Of a stretch of 57,847 nucleotides of DNA, positions 7,773-16,740 are shown in pieces. The position numbers and the translations under genes were made by a program. The stretch covers positions 1 to 57,847 of the forward strand of contig CALFFB010000274.1 in NCBI GenBank assembly GCA_937958075.1, written 5' to 3'. The notes below the pieces were generated by a model. The model had not been told where the DNA came from. It saw only the letters and a list, made by a program, of their open reading frames with translations, and ran no database searches. This stretch comes from an uncultured Geobacteraceae bacterium (GTDB lineage Bacteria; Desulfobacterota; Desulfuromonadia; Desulfuromonadales; Geopsychrobacteraceae). How positions within the stretch are numbered: the first letter of the stretch is position 1; each line of letters opens with the position of its first letter.

Positions 7773-8674
7773 CCGAACATCAGACCATTTCAGGATTCGC
7801 AGCGTTGATCGGGCGCCCCAATGTCGGCAAGTCGACTCTGCTCAATGCCATTCTCGGACAGAAGATTGCCATCACCTCCAACAAGCCGCAAACCACCCGC
7901 AACCGGATTCTGGGGATCCACCATTTTTCCGGCGGCCAGGTGGTCTTCCTCGATACCCCGGGAATCCATCGGGCGAAGGGGAAGCTGAACCGTTTCATGG
8001 TGGATCAGGCGCTGCAGTCCTGCGCCGATGTTGATCTTCTTCTGTGGCTGGTGGAAGCGGGCCAGCCGCCGAAAGAATCTGACGAACAGCTATTCTCCTT
8101 GATTGAGTCGGCGAAGTCCCCGGTCTTTCTGGTCATCAACAAGATCGATCTGGTGGCGCCACCGGTGCTGCTGGAGCAGATCCGCCTTTTCAGTGAACGT
8201 TTCGCCTTTGCCCAGATCATCCCTGTTTCCGCCATCAAGGGGGATGCCCTGCCGCGCCTCCTCGACCTGGTCAGGGCCGCCATGCCCGTCGGCCCCTGCT
8301 ATTATCCGGAGGATCTGGTCACCGATCTGCCGGAACGCTTCATCGTCGCTGAGATGGTACGTGAAAAGGTCATGCGCGAGCTGGATCAGGAGATCCCCTA
8401 CGGTGTCGGCGTCAAGATCGACCGCTTCGAGGAGAAACCGGAGAAAAACCTGGTGGTTATCCAGGCGACGGTGCATGTCGAGCGCGACAGTCACAAACGC
8501 ATCGTCGTCGGCAAACAGGGGCAGATGATCAAGCGTCTGGGGCAGCTGGCACGCAGGGATATTGAGCGGCTGCTGGGGGCGCGGGTGTTCCTTGAACTGT
8601 TTGTCCGGGTTGATAAGAACTGGAGCCAGAACGAGCGTATGCTGCGGGAACTGGGTTACAGTGGCACCCCTTAG
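7769..8674 (+). CDS. era: GTPase Era
   Basis: A 301-residue GTPase that binds the 3' end of 16S rRNA and helps 30S subunit assembly. G motifs are visible: GRPNVGKS at 15-22, DTPG at 62-65 and NKID at 124-127. The C-terminal KH domain carries VVGKQGQMIK and the helix after it. Length is normal. It overlaps the end of rnc by four bases and is followed 24 bases later by der, so all three are probably co-transcribed. Confidence 0.97.
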   Translation: MTEHQTISGFAALIGRPNVGKSTLLNAILGQKIAITSNKPQTTRNRILGIHHFSGGQVVFLDTPGIHRAKGKLNRFMVDQALQSCADVDLLLWLVEAGQPPKESDEQLFSLIESAKSPVFLVINKIDLVAPPVLLEQIRLFSERFAFAQIIPVSAIKGDALPRLLDLVRAAMPVGPCYYPEDLVTDLPERFIVAEMVREKVMRELDQEIPYGVGVKIDRFEEKPEKNLVVIQATVHVERDSHKRIVVGKQGQMIKRLGQLARRDIERLLGARVFLELFVRVDKNWSQNERMLRELGYSGTP

Positions 8675-8698
8675 TCAAAGAGAGCTGGATTCTTCATT

Positions 8699-10027
8699 AT
8701 GCTGAAAACCGTTGCCATTGTCGGCCGTCCCAACGTCGGAAAATCGACCCTGTTCAACCGCCTCCTTGGCCAGCGCAAGGCGATCGTCGAAGATTTTCCG
8801 GGGGTGACCCGCGACCGTCACTACGCTGAAATTACCCGTTTTGACAAGCCTTTTCTGCTTATCGATACGGGCGGTTTCGAGCCGCAAAGCAACGATGAAC
8901 TGCTGACCCGAATGCGCGAACAGTCGCAGGTCGCCGTCGAGGAGGCGGACATCATTATCCATCTCCTCGATGCCCGTGATGGGCTGACCGGCGCCGACCG
9001 GGAGATTGCGGCGATGCTGCGCAAGGCCGAGAAGCCGGTGCTGAGTGTCGTCAACAAGGTCGACGGCGACAAGCAACAGCAGCAGATCTACGATTTTTAC
9101 GCCCTCGGGGTGGATGAGCTGATTGCCGTGTCTGCCGAACACGGGCGTGGCATCGGCGAGCTGACGGATGCTCTGGAGCGGCTGCTGCCGGCGGCCGCCA
9201 TGGAGCGGGATACTGACAGCGAGAGCGAAGTGCGGCTGGCTCTGGTCGGCCGGCCCAATGTCGGCAAGTCGTCCCTGGTGAACCGGATGCTCGGTTTTGA
9301 GCGGGTGGTGGCCAATCCGACGGCAGGGACCACCCGGGACAGTATCGATACCCCCTTTACCTTTCATCAGCAGCGCTATGTCCTCATCGATACCGCGGGC
9401 ATCCGGCGCAAGGGCAGGGTGAGCCTGGCCCTGGAGAAATACAGCGCCATTCATGCGTTAAAAGCGATGGATCGCGCCCATGTGGTGCTGATGGTTCTCG
9501 ATGCGACGGAAGGGGTGACGGATCAGGATCTGGCGATTGCCGGCTATGCCTACGAAAAGGGACGGGCACTGATTCTGCTGGTCAACAAGTGGGATCTGCC
9601 GGAGAAGGACCACCAGTCGATGCAGCGTTTTATTGAAGAGATTCAGCGGCGCTTCAAGTTTCTGCCCTTTGCGCCGGTGCTCTTTGTCTCGGCCCAGACC
9701 GGCCAGCGCGTCAACCGCATCATGCCCCTGGTCGCAGAGGTGGCGGAGGAGTTCAATCGGCGGATTGCCACCGCCCGGATCAATCAGGGCCTTGAGGAAT
9801 TTGTCAGCAAGCACCCGCCGGCCATGGTGGCCGGGCAGCGGATCAAGTTTTACTACGCCACCCAGAGTGCCGTCCGTCCGCCGACCTTTGTGCTGTTCTG
9901 CAACAAGCCGGAGAACATTCATTTTTCCTACGAACGGTATCTGGTCAACAGCTTTCGCGAAAAATTCCAGTTTACAAGGGTCCCTGTGCGGTTGCAGTTT
10001 CGCGGTCGGGACAAACAGAAGCGGTGA
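8699..10027 (+). CDS. der: Ribosome-associated GTPase Der (EngA), double GTPase
   Basis: A 442-residue protein with two tandem G domains and a C-terminal KH-like domain, needed for 50S subunit maturation. P-loops GRPNVGKS occur at residues 9-16 and 184-191, each followed by its DTGG/DTAG and NKVD/NKWD motifs. Length and order match the family. It directly follows era. After its TGA there are 64 bases without a clear terminator before the PATAN gene, so read-through is possible. Confidence 0.97.
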   Translation: MLKTVAIVGRPNVGKSTLFNRLLGQRKAIVEDFPGVTRDRHYAEITRFDKPFLLIDTGGFEPQSNDELLTRMREQSQVAVEEADIIIHLLDARDGLTGADREIAAMLRKAEKPVLSVVNKVDGDKQQQQIYDFYALGVDELIAVSAEHGRGIGELTDALERLLPAAAMERDTDSESEVRLALVGRPNVGKSSLVNRMLGFERVVANPTAGTTRDSIDTPFTFHQQRYVLIDTAGIRRKGRVSLALEKYSAIHALKAMDRAHVVLMVLDATEGVTDQDLAIAGYAYEKGRALILLVNKWDLPEKDHQSMQRFIEEIQRRFKFLPFAPVLFVSAQTGQRVNRIMPLVAEVAEEFNRRIATARINQGLEEFVSKHPPAMVAGQRIKFYYATQSAVRPPTFVLFCNKPENIHFSYERYLVNSFREKFQFTRVPVRLQFRGRDKQKR

Positions 10028-10091
10028 TGACCTCGGGGTTACTGCCCGTCGGGGCGGGTCGAGTCGGCGCATCTGATCAGGGTCAGGCGCC

Positions 10092-11147
10092 ATGAGTTTT
10101 ACAGGTCGTCTGGACGATCTTGATGTCTGTGCCCTGGTTCAACTGGTCGGACTGGGTAAAAAGTCCGGGACCCTGACCCTTGAGTCCGGACAGCACAAGG
10201 GGCTGGTCAGTTTTGTCAGGGGGGAGGTGGTGGTGGCCAGTTCCAGCCGCTACCCTCAGGGGCTGAGCACGTTGCTCCTCGCCTCCGGCACCCTCGACCG
10301 GCAGCAGCTGGATAGCGCGGTCCGTTTTCAGCAGCGGCTGAAGACGCATCAGCCCCTGGGGGTTGTCCTGAAATATTTTCATCCTGAGCTCGTCACGGTT
10401 ATAGAGCAGGCCATTGTCACTCAGATTGAGCGTATTATTATTGACTTTTGCACCTGGAAACAGGGGCATTTCTCCTTTTCAACCCGACCGGTCGACACCT
10501 GCGGCAGTGTCTGGCTGAATCCCCTTGATCTGATTCTGGAAAAGGGGTTCTGCCCCCTGCATATCGCCCTGACCATGGGTGACGCCGCTGTGGATGGGCC
10601 GCGTCTTGAGCAGAAAATCTATCAAAGCCGGCGGCGACTGTCCCTGGGGCGGGTTGACCTGCTGCGCGGGATGTTGGCTGAGCTCCAGCATCCGGATGTC
10701 AGTGGCGGGGTCCTGTTGTTGATTCTGCGCTATGCCAGCGAGCTGATGCGGCGCGCTGTTATTTTTGACGTGCGCGGCACCCGGCTGGTCGGACTGGGGC
10801 AATTCGGCCTGGCCGGCAGCCACGCTGACCAGGAGGTGCGGCAACTGGCAATCGAGGTGACAAGCGACTCGCTGCTGGCAGGTGCCCTGAGAGGCAGGGC
10901 CCTGGTACGTGGTCGGCTGCAGACTGCGGCTGGTGACAGGAGACTGCAACGGGTGCTGGGGGACGAGGGAGGCGAGGCTGTGGTTGCGCCATTGATCAGC
11001 GATGATCGGGTGATCGCTTTACTCTACGGCGACCAGTTGCTGTCGTCGACATCGGCCCTGGCCCTGGATGCTTTTGTTCTGTTTTTATCGCAGGCGGGCC
11101 TTGCTATGGAAACAGCTTTTGATACAGTAGACAAGCCTGTGCCGTGA
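10092..11147 (+). CDS. PATAN (DUF4388) domain protein with a GAF-like C-terminal region
   Basis: A 351-residue cytoplasmic protein of unknown role. Residues 1-140 look like a PATAN/DUF4388 domain (start MSFTGRLDDLDVCALVQLVG, then GTLTLESGQHKGLVSFVRGEVV), common in deltaproteobacteria and often linked to receivers and gliding or polarity systems. Residues about 215-345 resemble a GAF-like sensor: an APLISDDRVIALLYGD strand pair followed by the helix FVLFLSQAGLAMETA. There is no signal peptide or transmembrane segment. It is followed 59 bases later by a stand-alone receiver protein. A sensor or effector role for that receiver is inference from adjacency. Identification of the GAF part is moderate. 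Confidence 0.75.
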   Translation: MSFTGRLDDLDVCALVQLVGLGKKSGTLTLESGQHKGLVSFVRGEVVVASSSRYPQGLSTLLLASGTLDRQQLDSAVRFQQRLKTHQPLGVVLKYFHPELVTVIEQAIVTQIERIIIDFCTWKQGHFSFSTRPVDTCGSVWLNPLDLILEKGFCPLHIALTMGDAAVDGPRLEQKIYQSRRRLSLGRVDLLRGMLAELQHPDVSGGVLLLILRYASELMRRAVIFDVRGTRLVGLGQFGLAGSHADQEVRQLAIEVTSDSLLAGALRGRALVRGRLQTAAGDRRLQRVLGDEGGEAVVAPLISDDRVIALLYGDQLLSSTSALALDAFVLFLSQAGLAMETAFDTVDKPVP

Positions 11148-11206
11148 ACTGCCTGTGCACGTCCTGCTGTGTCCATGAGCAGTAACTTTTGCTTCGGGAG
11201 AGAGTG

Positions 11207-11581
11207 ATGCAGAAAAGAATCTTGATCGTTGAGGATGAGGAGAGTTTGTTGAAGTTGGAGAGTATCCTGCTGACAACCAAAGGGTTTGTGGTACAGGGCG
11301 TGGCCAACGGCGTTGCCGCGATGGAAGCGATCAACGACAATCCGCCGGATCTGGTGCTGCTGGACGTCATGTTGCCGGGGCTTGATGGTTTCGAGGTCTG
11401 CCGGCAGATAAAGACCAACGAGAAAACCCGCCGGGTTCCGGTTATTCTGCTGACGGCGAAAAAATCCCCGGAAGACCTGGCGCGGGGCAAGGAGGTTGGT
11501 GCCGATCAGTATATTACCAAGCCCTTCAAATCGTCCATGGTGGTAGCCGCCATTGAGGAGCTGCTGGCAAAAAACGATTGA
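11207..11581 (+). CDS. Receiver-only (CheY-like) response regulator
   Basis: A 124-residue single receiver domain with no output domain. The acidic pocket is D10/E11, the phosphoacceptor is D53 in LVLLDVMLPGLDG, and T83 and K105 complete the active site. An upstream in-frame TTG at 11189 is unlikely; the ATG at 11207 has GGGAGAGAG in front. The protein carries out phosphotransfer or protein-protein signalling. No histidine kinase is encoded in the window, so its donor is an orphan kinase elsewhere. It lies 59 bases after the PATAN protein, which is a plausible partner. Confidence 0.9.
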   Translation: MQKRILIVEDEESLLKLESILLTTKGFVVQGVANGVAAMEAINDNPPDLVLLDVMLPGLDGFEVCRQIKTNEKTRRVPVILLTAKKSPEDLARGKEVGADQYITKPFKSSMVVAAIEELLAKND

Positions 11582-11647
11582 CGGGCAAATGCTCAGGCAC
11601 AGGGTTTCCGGAGATCGCGGCTGCCCGCTGATCGGCTGTTGTTGGGC

Positions 11648-11676
11648 TTGACACATCTGTGTGGAACATGTAATAA
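11648..11676 (+). promoter_or_regulatory. Sigma70-type promoter of infA
   Basis: A perfect -35 TTGACA (11648-11653) and a -10 TAATAA (11671-11676) are separated by 17 bases, about 44 bases before the infA start. This separates infA transcription from the upstream response regulator. Confidence 0.7.
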
Positions 11677-11719
11677 GTCGCCATTGCGATTTTTGAATTG
11701 GTATCAGCGGGAGGTAGCG

Positions 11720-11938
11720 TTGGCTAAAGAAGAAGCGATTGAAGTCGAGGGGACGGTGGTGGAGCCACTGCCCAATGCCATGTTTCGGGTCAAGCTGGAT
11801 AATGACCATGTGGTTCTGGCGCATATTTCGGGCAAGATGCGTAAATACTATATTCGTATTCTGCCGGGAGATCGGGTGACGGTCGAGTTGTCTCCCTATG
11901 ACCTGACGCGGGGGCGGATTACCTACCGGGCGAAATAG
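11720..11938 (+). CDS. infA: Translation initiation factor IF-1, TTG start
   Basis: A 72-residue OB-fold protein that occupies the ribosomal A site during initiation. The sequence beginning AKEEAIEVEGTVVEPLPNA and ending LTRGRITYRAK is a full canonical IF-1. The only start giving the right N-terminus is TTG at 11720, preceded by GGGAGG at good spacing; an upstream in-frame start would add 27 unrelated residues. A TTG start on a highly expressed translation factor is unusual. The gene has its own consensus promoter and is followed by a weak hairpin at 12004-12019 before leuS. Confidence 0.95.
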   Translation: MAKEEAIEVEGTVVEPLPNAMFRVKLDNDHVVLAHISGKMRKYYIRILPGDRVTVELSPYDLTRGRITYRAK

Positions 11939-12003
11939 GGCGGAGGGGATTCTCTTGAACCCTGGAAAATCCCTTCTTCATCAGCATAGGAGTTGTTTAC
12001 GAT

Positions 12004-12019
12004 GCCGGCTTTCGCCGGC
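12004..12019 (+). terminator. Weak hairpin between infA and leuS
   Basis: GCCGGC-TTTC-GCCGGC forms a 6-bp stem with a 4-base loop. Only a broken T-rich stretch follows, so termination is likely partial at best. The 202-base gap 11939-12140 holds nothing else clear. Confidence 0.35.
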
Positions 12020-12140
12020 TTTCGTGTTTGTGGCAAAGGATGGCAGGACGATCCCGGGTCCGGCGCCCAGGCTGGGCGTGTATCCAGGATTCTGGTCGTA
12101 ACTGGTCGATATCATTTATTAGCGTTGTTGTGGAGGTTGT

Positions 12141-14699
12141 ATGGGTAGCGCTTATCACCCGGAACAGGTTGAAGCGAAGTGGCAGGACTACTGGCACCGG
12201 CAGAATCAGTTTCGGGTCACCGAGAATCCGGACAAACCGAAATATTACCTGCTGGAAATGTTCCCTTATCCTTCCGGCCGGATTCATATGGGGCATGTTC
12301 GCAACTACGCCATCGGTGATGTGGTCGCCCGCTTCAAACGGATGCAGGGATTTAACGTGCTCCATCCCATGGGTTGGGACGCTTTCGGGATGCCGGCGGA
12401 AAACGCGGCCATTGAACACGGGACCCACCCGGCCAAGTGGACCTATGAAAATATCGACAGCATGCGGGCGCAGCTGCGCCGGATCGGGTTGTCCTACGAT
12501 TGGCAGCGGGAGTTCGCCACCTGTGACGCCGACTATTATCGCTGGGAGCAGTTGATTTTTTTAAGGATGTTTGAACGCGGCCTGGCTTACAAAAAAGCGT
12601 CGTCGGTCAACTGGTGTGTTGATTGCCAGACGGTGCTGGCCAACGAGCAGGTGGAGGATGGCTGCTGCTGGCGCTGCCATAACCAGGTTGAACAGAAGCA
12701 GCTGGAGCAGTGGTTTTTCAAGATTACCGATTATGCAGATGAACTGCTGGCGGACATTGATCGCCTCAAAGGTTGGCCGGAACGGGTTCTGGCCATGCAG
12801 CGCAACTGGATCGGCAAGAGCTACGGCTGCGAAATTCATTTTACCGTGGCCGGCAGTCAGGAGCAGATCCGCGTCTTCACGACCCGTCCCGACACCCTGT
12901 TCGGCGCGACCTTCATGAGCCTGGCTCCGGAACACCCCATGGTGCCGCAGCTGGTGACGGCGGAACGGCAACAGGACGTTCAGGGGTTTCTGGATGAGGT
13001 TGCACGTCAGGAAAAGACCGACCGTCTAAGTGGTGAAACCGAGAAGAAGGGGGTTTTTACCGGTTCTTTTTGTGTTAATCCCGCCAGCGGTGAAAAGATC
13101 CCCGTCTATCTGGCCAATTTTGTACTGATGGATTACGGAACCGGCGCGGTCATGGCGGTACCGGCCCATGATCAGCGTGATTTTGAGTTTGCCCGTGCTT
13201 ACGGTTTGCCGGTGCGGGTTGTTATCCAGCCCGAAGGGGAGTTGTTGACGGAAGAGCTGATGACAGAGGCTTATGCCGGTGCCGGGGGGCTGGTGAATTC
13301 CGGCGATTTTGACGGTCTGGACAATGAAACCGCCAAGGAGCGGATTGCCGACTTCCTGACGGAAAAAAAGGTCGGCCGGCAAACCGTCAATTATCGTTTG
13401 CGCGACTGGGGCGTGTCCCGGCAGCGCTACTGGGGAACGCCCATCCCGATCATCTATTGTGACAGCTGCGGCGCGGTGCCGGTACCGGAGGCGGAACTGC
13501 CGGTGCGCCTGCCGACGGATGTGCAGTTGACCGGCGAAGGGGGGTCACCCCTGGCGCGACATCAGGACTTTGTCCGCGCCCACTGCCCGCAGTGCGGCAA
13601 ATCGGCGCGGCGCGAAACCGATACCTTTGATACCTTTGTGGAAAGTTCCTGGTATTTTGCCCGTTATGCCTGTCCTGATTTTACCGAAGCGCCCCTGGAT
13701 CGTTTGCGGGCCAACTACTGGTTGCCTGTCGATCAGTATATCGGCGGCATTGAACATGCGGTTATGCATCTGCTCTACGCTCGCTTCTTCACCAAGGTCC
13801 TGCGTGATCTGGGCATGCTCGATATCGACGAGCCCTTCACCAACCTGCTGACCCAGGGCATGGTCTGCAAGGAGACCCAGCGCTGTCCGCAGCATGGCTG
13901 GCTCTACCCGGAACAGGCGACGGACGGTACCTGCTGCATCTGTGGCACGCCGGTGGAGCTGGGGCGTACCGAAAAAATGAGCAAGTCGAAAAAAAACGTG
14001 ATCGACCCGAACGAGCTGATCAAGACCTACGGCGCCGATACGGCCCGCCTGTTCTCCCTGTTTGCCGCACCGCCGGAGAAGGACCTGGAGTGGAACGAGC
14101 AGGGGGTTGAGGGGTGTGCGCGTTTCCTCGGTCGCGTCTGGCGCGCGGTGACCGACCACCTCGATCTGGTGACCGAGACGTCGGCGGCCGCATCGTCTCT
14201 TAATCAGGAAGCAGCAGAGCTGCGCCGCAAGACCCACCAGACAATCAAGAAGGTGACGGAGGATGTCGACGGCCGGTTTCATTTCAATACGGCCATCGCC
14301 GCGGTGATGGAACTGGTCAATGCCATCTATGCCTTTGATGCCCGTCGTCAGTATCCCGGCGTGATGAAGGAGGCACTGGAAACCGTGGTGCGGCTGCTTA
14401 CTCCCTTTGTTCCGCACATCTGTGAAGAGTTGTGGCAACGCCTTGGTCATGGGGAGAGTATCGAAAGCAGTGGTTGGCCGACCTGGGATGATGAGGCTCT
14501 GGTGACCGCGGAAATCACCCTGGTTGTCCAGATCAACGGCAAGGTGCGGGGGAAGATTACAGCCCCTGTCGATGCTGAGCAGCACCAGCTGGAACAGCTG
14601 GCCCTGGCCGAGCAGAATGTGCAGCGCTATCTCGAAGGCAAGCAGGTGCGCAAAATCATCGTCGTGCCCAAGCGCCTGATCAATGTCGTGGTCGGCTGA
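12141..14699 (+). CDS. leuS: Leucine--tRNA ligase
   Basis: An 852-residue class I synthetase that charges tRNA-Leu. HMGH is at residues 49-52 and KMSKS at 612-616. Zinc-type cysteine pairs are seen at CVDCQ and CCWRC in the N-terminal half, and CDSC, CPQC and CCIC later. The editing (CP1) domain occupies about 220-420. Normal length for the bacterial form. The start ATG follows TGGAGG. Its stop TGA overlaps the lptE ATG by one base, so the leuS-lptE-holA genes are likely one transcript. The charged tRNA-Leu made by this enzyme is the signal read by the leucine T-box at about 51.2-51.4 kb. Confidence 0.97.
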   Translation: MGSAYHPEQVEAKWQDYWHRQNQFRVTENPDKPKYYLLEMFPYPSGRIHMGHVRNYAIGDVVARFKRMQGFNVLHPMGWDAFGMPAENAAIEHGTHPAKWTYENIDSMRAQLRRIGLSYDWQREFATCDADYYRWEQLIFLRMFERGLAYKKASSVNWCVDCQTVLANEQVEDGCCWRCHNQVEQKQLEQWFFKITDYADELLADIDRLKGWPERVLAMQRNWIGKSYGCEIHFTVAGSQEQIRVFTTRPDTLFGATFMSLAPEHPMVPQLVTAERQQDVQGFLDEVARQEKTDRLSGETEKKGVFTGSFCVNPASGEKIPVYLANFVLMDYGTGAVMAVPAHDQRDFEFARAYGLPVRVVIQPEGELLTEELMTEAYAGAGGLVNSGDFDGLDNETAKERIADFLTEKKVGRQTVNYRLRDWGVSRQRYWGTPIPIIYCDSCGAVPVPEAELPVRLPTDVQLTGEGGSPLARHQDFVRAHCPQCGKSARRETDTFDTFVESSWYFARYACPDFTEAPLDRLRANYWLPVDQYIGGIEHAVMHLLYARFFTKVLRDLGMLDIDEPFTNLLTQGMVCKETQRCPQHGWLYPEQATDGTCCICGTPVELGRTEKMSKSKKNVIDPNELIKTYGADTARLFSLFAAPPEKDLEWNEQGVEGCARFLGRVWRAVTDHLDLVTETSAAASSLNQEAAELRRKTHQTIKKVTEDVDGRFHFNTAIAAVMELVNAIYAFDARRQYPGVMKEALETVVRLLTPFVPHICEELWQRLGHGESIESSGWPTWDDEALVTAEITLVVQINGKVRGKITAPVDAEQHQLEQLALAEQNVQRYLEGKQVRKIIVVPKRLINVVVG

Positions 14700-15202
14700 T
14701 GCGTTGGCTGGTCGTGTTAGGTGTCCTGCTGCTTGGCGCCTGTGGTTATCACGTCGCCGGTACGTCAGGATCCCTGCCGGATGGAGTGACGCGGATTCAG
14801 GTGGTTCTGTTTGAGAACACCACCAGCGAACCTTTTCTCGAACAGCGCCTGACCGATGCCGTCATTGATCAGCTGCGCCGGCACGCTGATCTTCAGGTGG
14901 TCGCTGGTGAGGATCGGGCTGAGGCGGTGCTGTCGGGGACGATCCTGTCCTTTAACAGCCACTCGTCAAGTTTTTCCGGGGATGACCGGATCGGCAGCTA
15001 TCGGGCGCATCTCGGTGTTGAGGTGATGCTGCGGCGCTCCGGCAGTGACGAGCTGCTGTGGAGCGGGCGCAGTCAGTGGAGTACGGATTTTGACGCAAGT
15101 GCCGAAGTGGCGCAGCAGGCGGACTTTAAAGAGCTGGGCCTTGATGAGCTGTCCCGGCGCCTTGCCGAGGAGATAGTCTATCAATTGCTGGACGATTTTT
15201 AA
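14699..15202 (+). CDS. lptE: LPS assembly lipoprotein LptE
   Basis: A 167-residue outer-membrane lipoprotein. The signal peptide ends with the lipobox LLGAC, making C15 the lipidated residue. CGYHVAGT right after it is the usual start of the mature LptE/RlpB family, and the remainder has the family's alternating strands. It plugs the LptD barrel, which delivers lipopolysaccharide to the cell surface, and shows the host has a Gram-negative outer membrane. It starts on the last base of leuS and lies 11 bases before holA, the familiar leuS-lptE-holA order. Confidence 0.9.
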   Translation: MRWLVVLGVLLLGACGYHVAGTSGSLPDGVTRIQVVLFENTTSEPFLEQRLTDAVIDQLRRHADLQVVAGEDRAEAVLSGTILSFNSHSSSFSGDDRIGSYRAHLGVEVMLRRSGSDELLWSGRSQWSTDFDASAEVAQQADFKELGLDELSRRLAEEIVYQLLDDF

Positions 15203-15213
15203 GGTGTCTTTCC

Positions 15214-16212
15214 ATGGCGACTGACACCTTCTCTCGTGCCCTCGAAAAGCAGGTGCCGCCGCTGATTCTGCTGCATGGACAGGAGATCTTCCTGCTGGAG
15301 CAGCTGGTGCAGCGCATCAGGCAGCGTATGTTTACCAACGGTGCCGACGACTTCAATGACCAGACCTTTGCCGGTAACAAGGTTACGGCTCAGCAGGTTC
15401 TCGATCAAGCCCAGACCTTTCCGGTCTTCGCTCCGCGCCGGCTGGTGACCGTGCAGTCCTTTCAGGACATGCCCGCCTCAGAGCAGGATCTGCTGATCCC
15501 GTATCTGGAAAATCCCGCCCCTGAAACGACCCTGCTGCTGATCGCTGACAAGATCGACAGCCGCCGCCGGTTTTTTCAGGCCTTTAAGAAGCACGGCCTC
15601 GTACACAAGTGTGAACCCCTGACGGAGCGTGAACTGCCTGGATATGTCCGCGGGATTCTCAGGCGGGAAGGGGTGAACATGACGGCGGAGGCTATCCGGC
15701 TGTTTTGTTCCCTGGTCGATACCAATCTTCATGAGATCCACTCCGAACTGGGCAAATTACGACTGTACGCCGGACAGGATCGGGCTGTTGAGATCGGTGA
15801 CGTTGAGGCCGTTGTCTCCCGCAGTCGGGCGGAGAGCGTCTTTGCCCTCGGCTCGGCCATCGGGTGTGGCGATCAGGCACGAGCTCTGGAGTTGCTGCAA
15901 CGTTTGCACGCAGCGGGTGAGCCCCCCTTGCTGCTGCTCAATCTGGTGACGGGGCATTTCCGGTTGCTGTGGAAGGTGACGGCCCTGCAGCGGCAGAATC
16001 TCACTCCTGGGCAGATCGCCAAAGAGGTGCAGCGCCCCCCCTTTGTTGTTGAGCGGTTATTGAAAGAGATGCGCCCGGTAACGGACAGGGAATTTCTGGC
16101 TATCTATCGGTCGCTGGTTGATGCTGATCTGGCGATGAAGTCCAGCGGCGCCGATCCACACATCGTTTTTGAGCAACTGGTGCTGCGATTGGCGCGCGGG
16201 GCGGCCAGATAA
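15214..16212 (+). CDS. holA: DNA polymerase III subunit delta (clamp loader)
   Basis: A 332-residue clamp-loader subunit that opens the beta clamp. The N-terminal ILLHGQEIFLLEQ lies where the degenerate P-loop sits in HolA, and the C-terminal helical domain carries the PPFVVERLLKEM region. Length is normal. It ends 33 bases before a strong two-way terminator that separates it from convergent rpsT. Together with holB at 5.9-6.8 kb, both clamp-loader accessory subunits are encoded in this window. Confidence 0.93.
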   Translation: MATDTFSRALEKQVPPLILLHGQEIFLLEQLVQRIRQRMFTNGADDFNDQTFAGNKVTAQQVLDQAQTFPVFAPRRLVTVQSFQDMPASEQDLLIPYLENPAPETTLLLIADKIDSRRRFFQAFKKHGLVHKCEPLTERELPGYVRGILRREGVNMTAEAIRLFCSLVDTNLHEIHSELGKLRLYAGQDRAVEIGDVEAVVSRSRAESVFALGSAIGCGDQARALELLQRLHAAGEPPLLLLNLVTGHFRLLWKVTALQRQNLTPGQIAKEVQRPPFVVERLLKEMRPVTDREFLAIYRSLVDADLAMKSSGADPHIVFEQLVLRLARGAAR

Positions 16213-16244
16213 GCAGAAGGGTATCGAAGCGGATGTGCTGACAC

Positions 16245-16287
16245 AGCAAAGCCCGGATGTCATCAGTAAACATTTCCGGGCTTTGCT
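16245..16287. terminator. Two-way terminator between holA and rpsT
   Basis: AGCAAAGCCCGGA (16245-16257) pairs perfectly with TCCGGGCTTTGCT (16275-16287): 13 bp with a 17-base loop. It sits between convergent genes. The T-runs on either side are short, but the position and the perfect stem argue for a shared terminator. Confidence 0.75.
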
Positions 16288-16312
16288 CAATATCCGAATG
16301 GAGGCTGGTGAA

Positions 16313-16576
16313 TCAGCCCAGGGTGTTGACCAGCTTTGTCAGGCGGGAAACCTTACGACTGGCTGTTGCTTTGTGGATAATACCTTTGGTGGCTGTCCTG
16401 GAAATATAGGGAACAGCCTTTGCCAGCGCGGCCTGGGCCGCTTCGGCATCGCCGGCAACAACCGACTCGCGAACCTGCTTGACCAGGGTGCGCATGGTCG
16501 AGCGGATATGGGTGTTACGAGCATTGCGCTCTTTGTTTTGCTTTGCTCTTTTCAGTGCAGATTTATGATTAGCCAC
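16313..16576 (-). CDS. rpsT: 30S ribosomal protein S20, GTG start
   Basis: An 87-residue basic protein that binds 16S rRNA. The open frame extends to a TTG at 16597, but that would put the ribosome-binding site AAGGAG inside the coding sequence. GTG at 16576 gives the canonical N-terminus ANHKSALKRAKQ with AAGGAG nine bases upstream. Full-length for the family, with the helical SRKVSRLTKLV end. It has a strong promoter at 16630-16658 and ends facing holA across a two-way terminator. Confidence 0.96.
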   Translation of the reverse strand: MANHKSALKRAKQNKERNARNTHIRSTMRTLVKQVRESVVAGDAEAAQAALAKAVPYISRTATKGIIHKATASRKVSRLTKLVNTLG

Positions 16577-16629
16577 GAACCGTTTCTCCTTAGTCAATTA
16601 ATAATGTTAGGCTTCGCAATTGCGCGCTG

Positions 16630-16658
16630 ATAGTACGGGGTGCCTTTTTGTCTGTCAA
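16630..16658 (-). promoter_or_regulatory. Strong sigma70 promoter of rpsT
   Basis: On the minus strand TTGACA (16658-16653) and TACTAT (16635-16630) have a 17-base spacer. The stretch just upstream is AT-rich (TTATTAATAATTTC on the minus strand), compatible with an UP element as in ribosomal protein promoters. Confidence 0.75.
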
Positions 16659-16740
16659 GTTAGAAATTATTAATAAGGGACAGAAAAATAACGTTTGTTC
16701 AGTGGGTTAGCCTGGACAGACTTTGGATTAAAATAATTTT

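Noticed and set aside
13545..14585. 346-residue open frame antisense to leuS
   Set aside because: No family motif; the leuS frame is unambiguous through this region.
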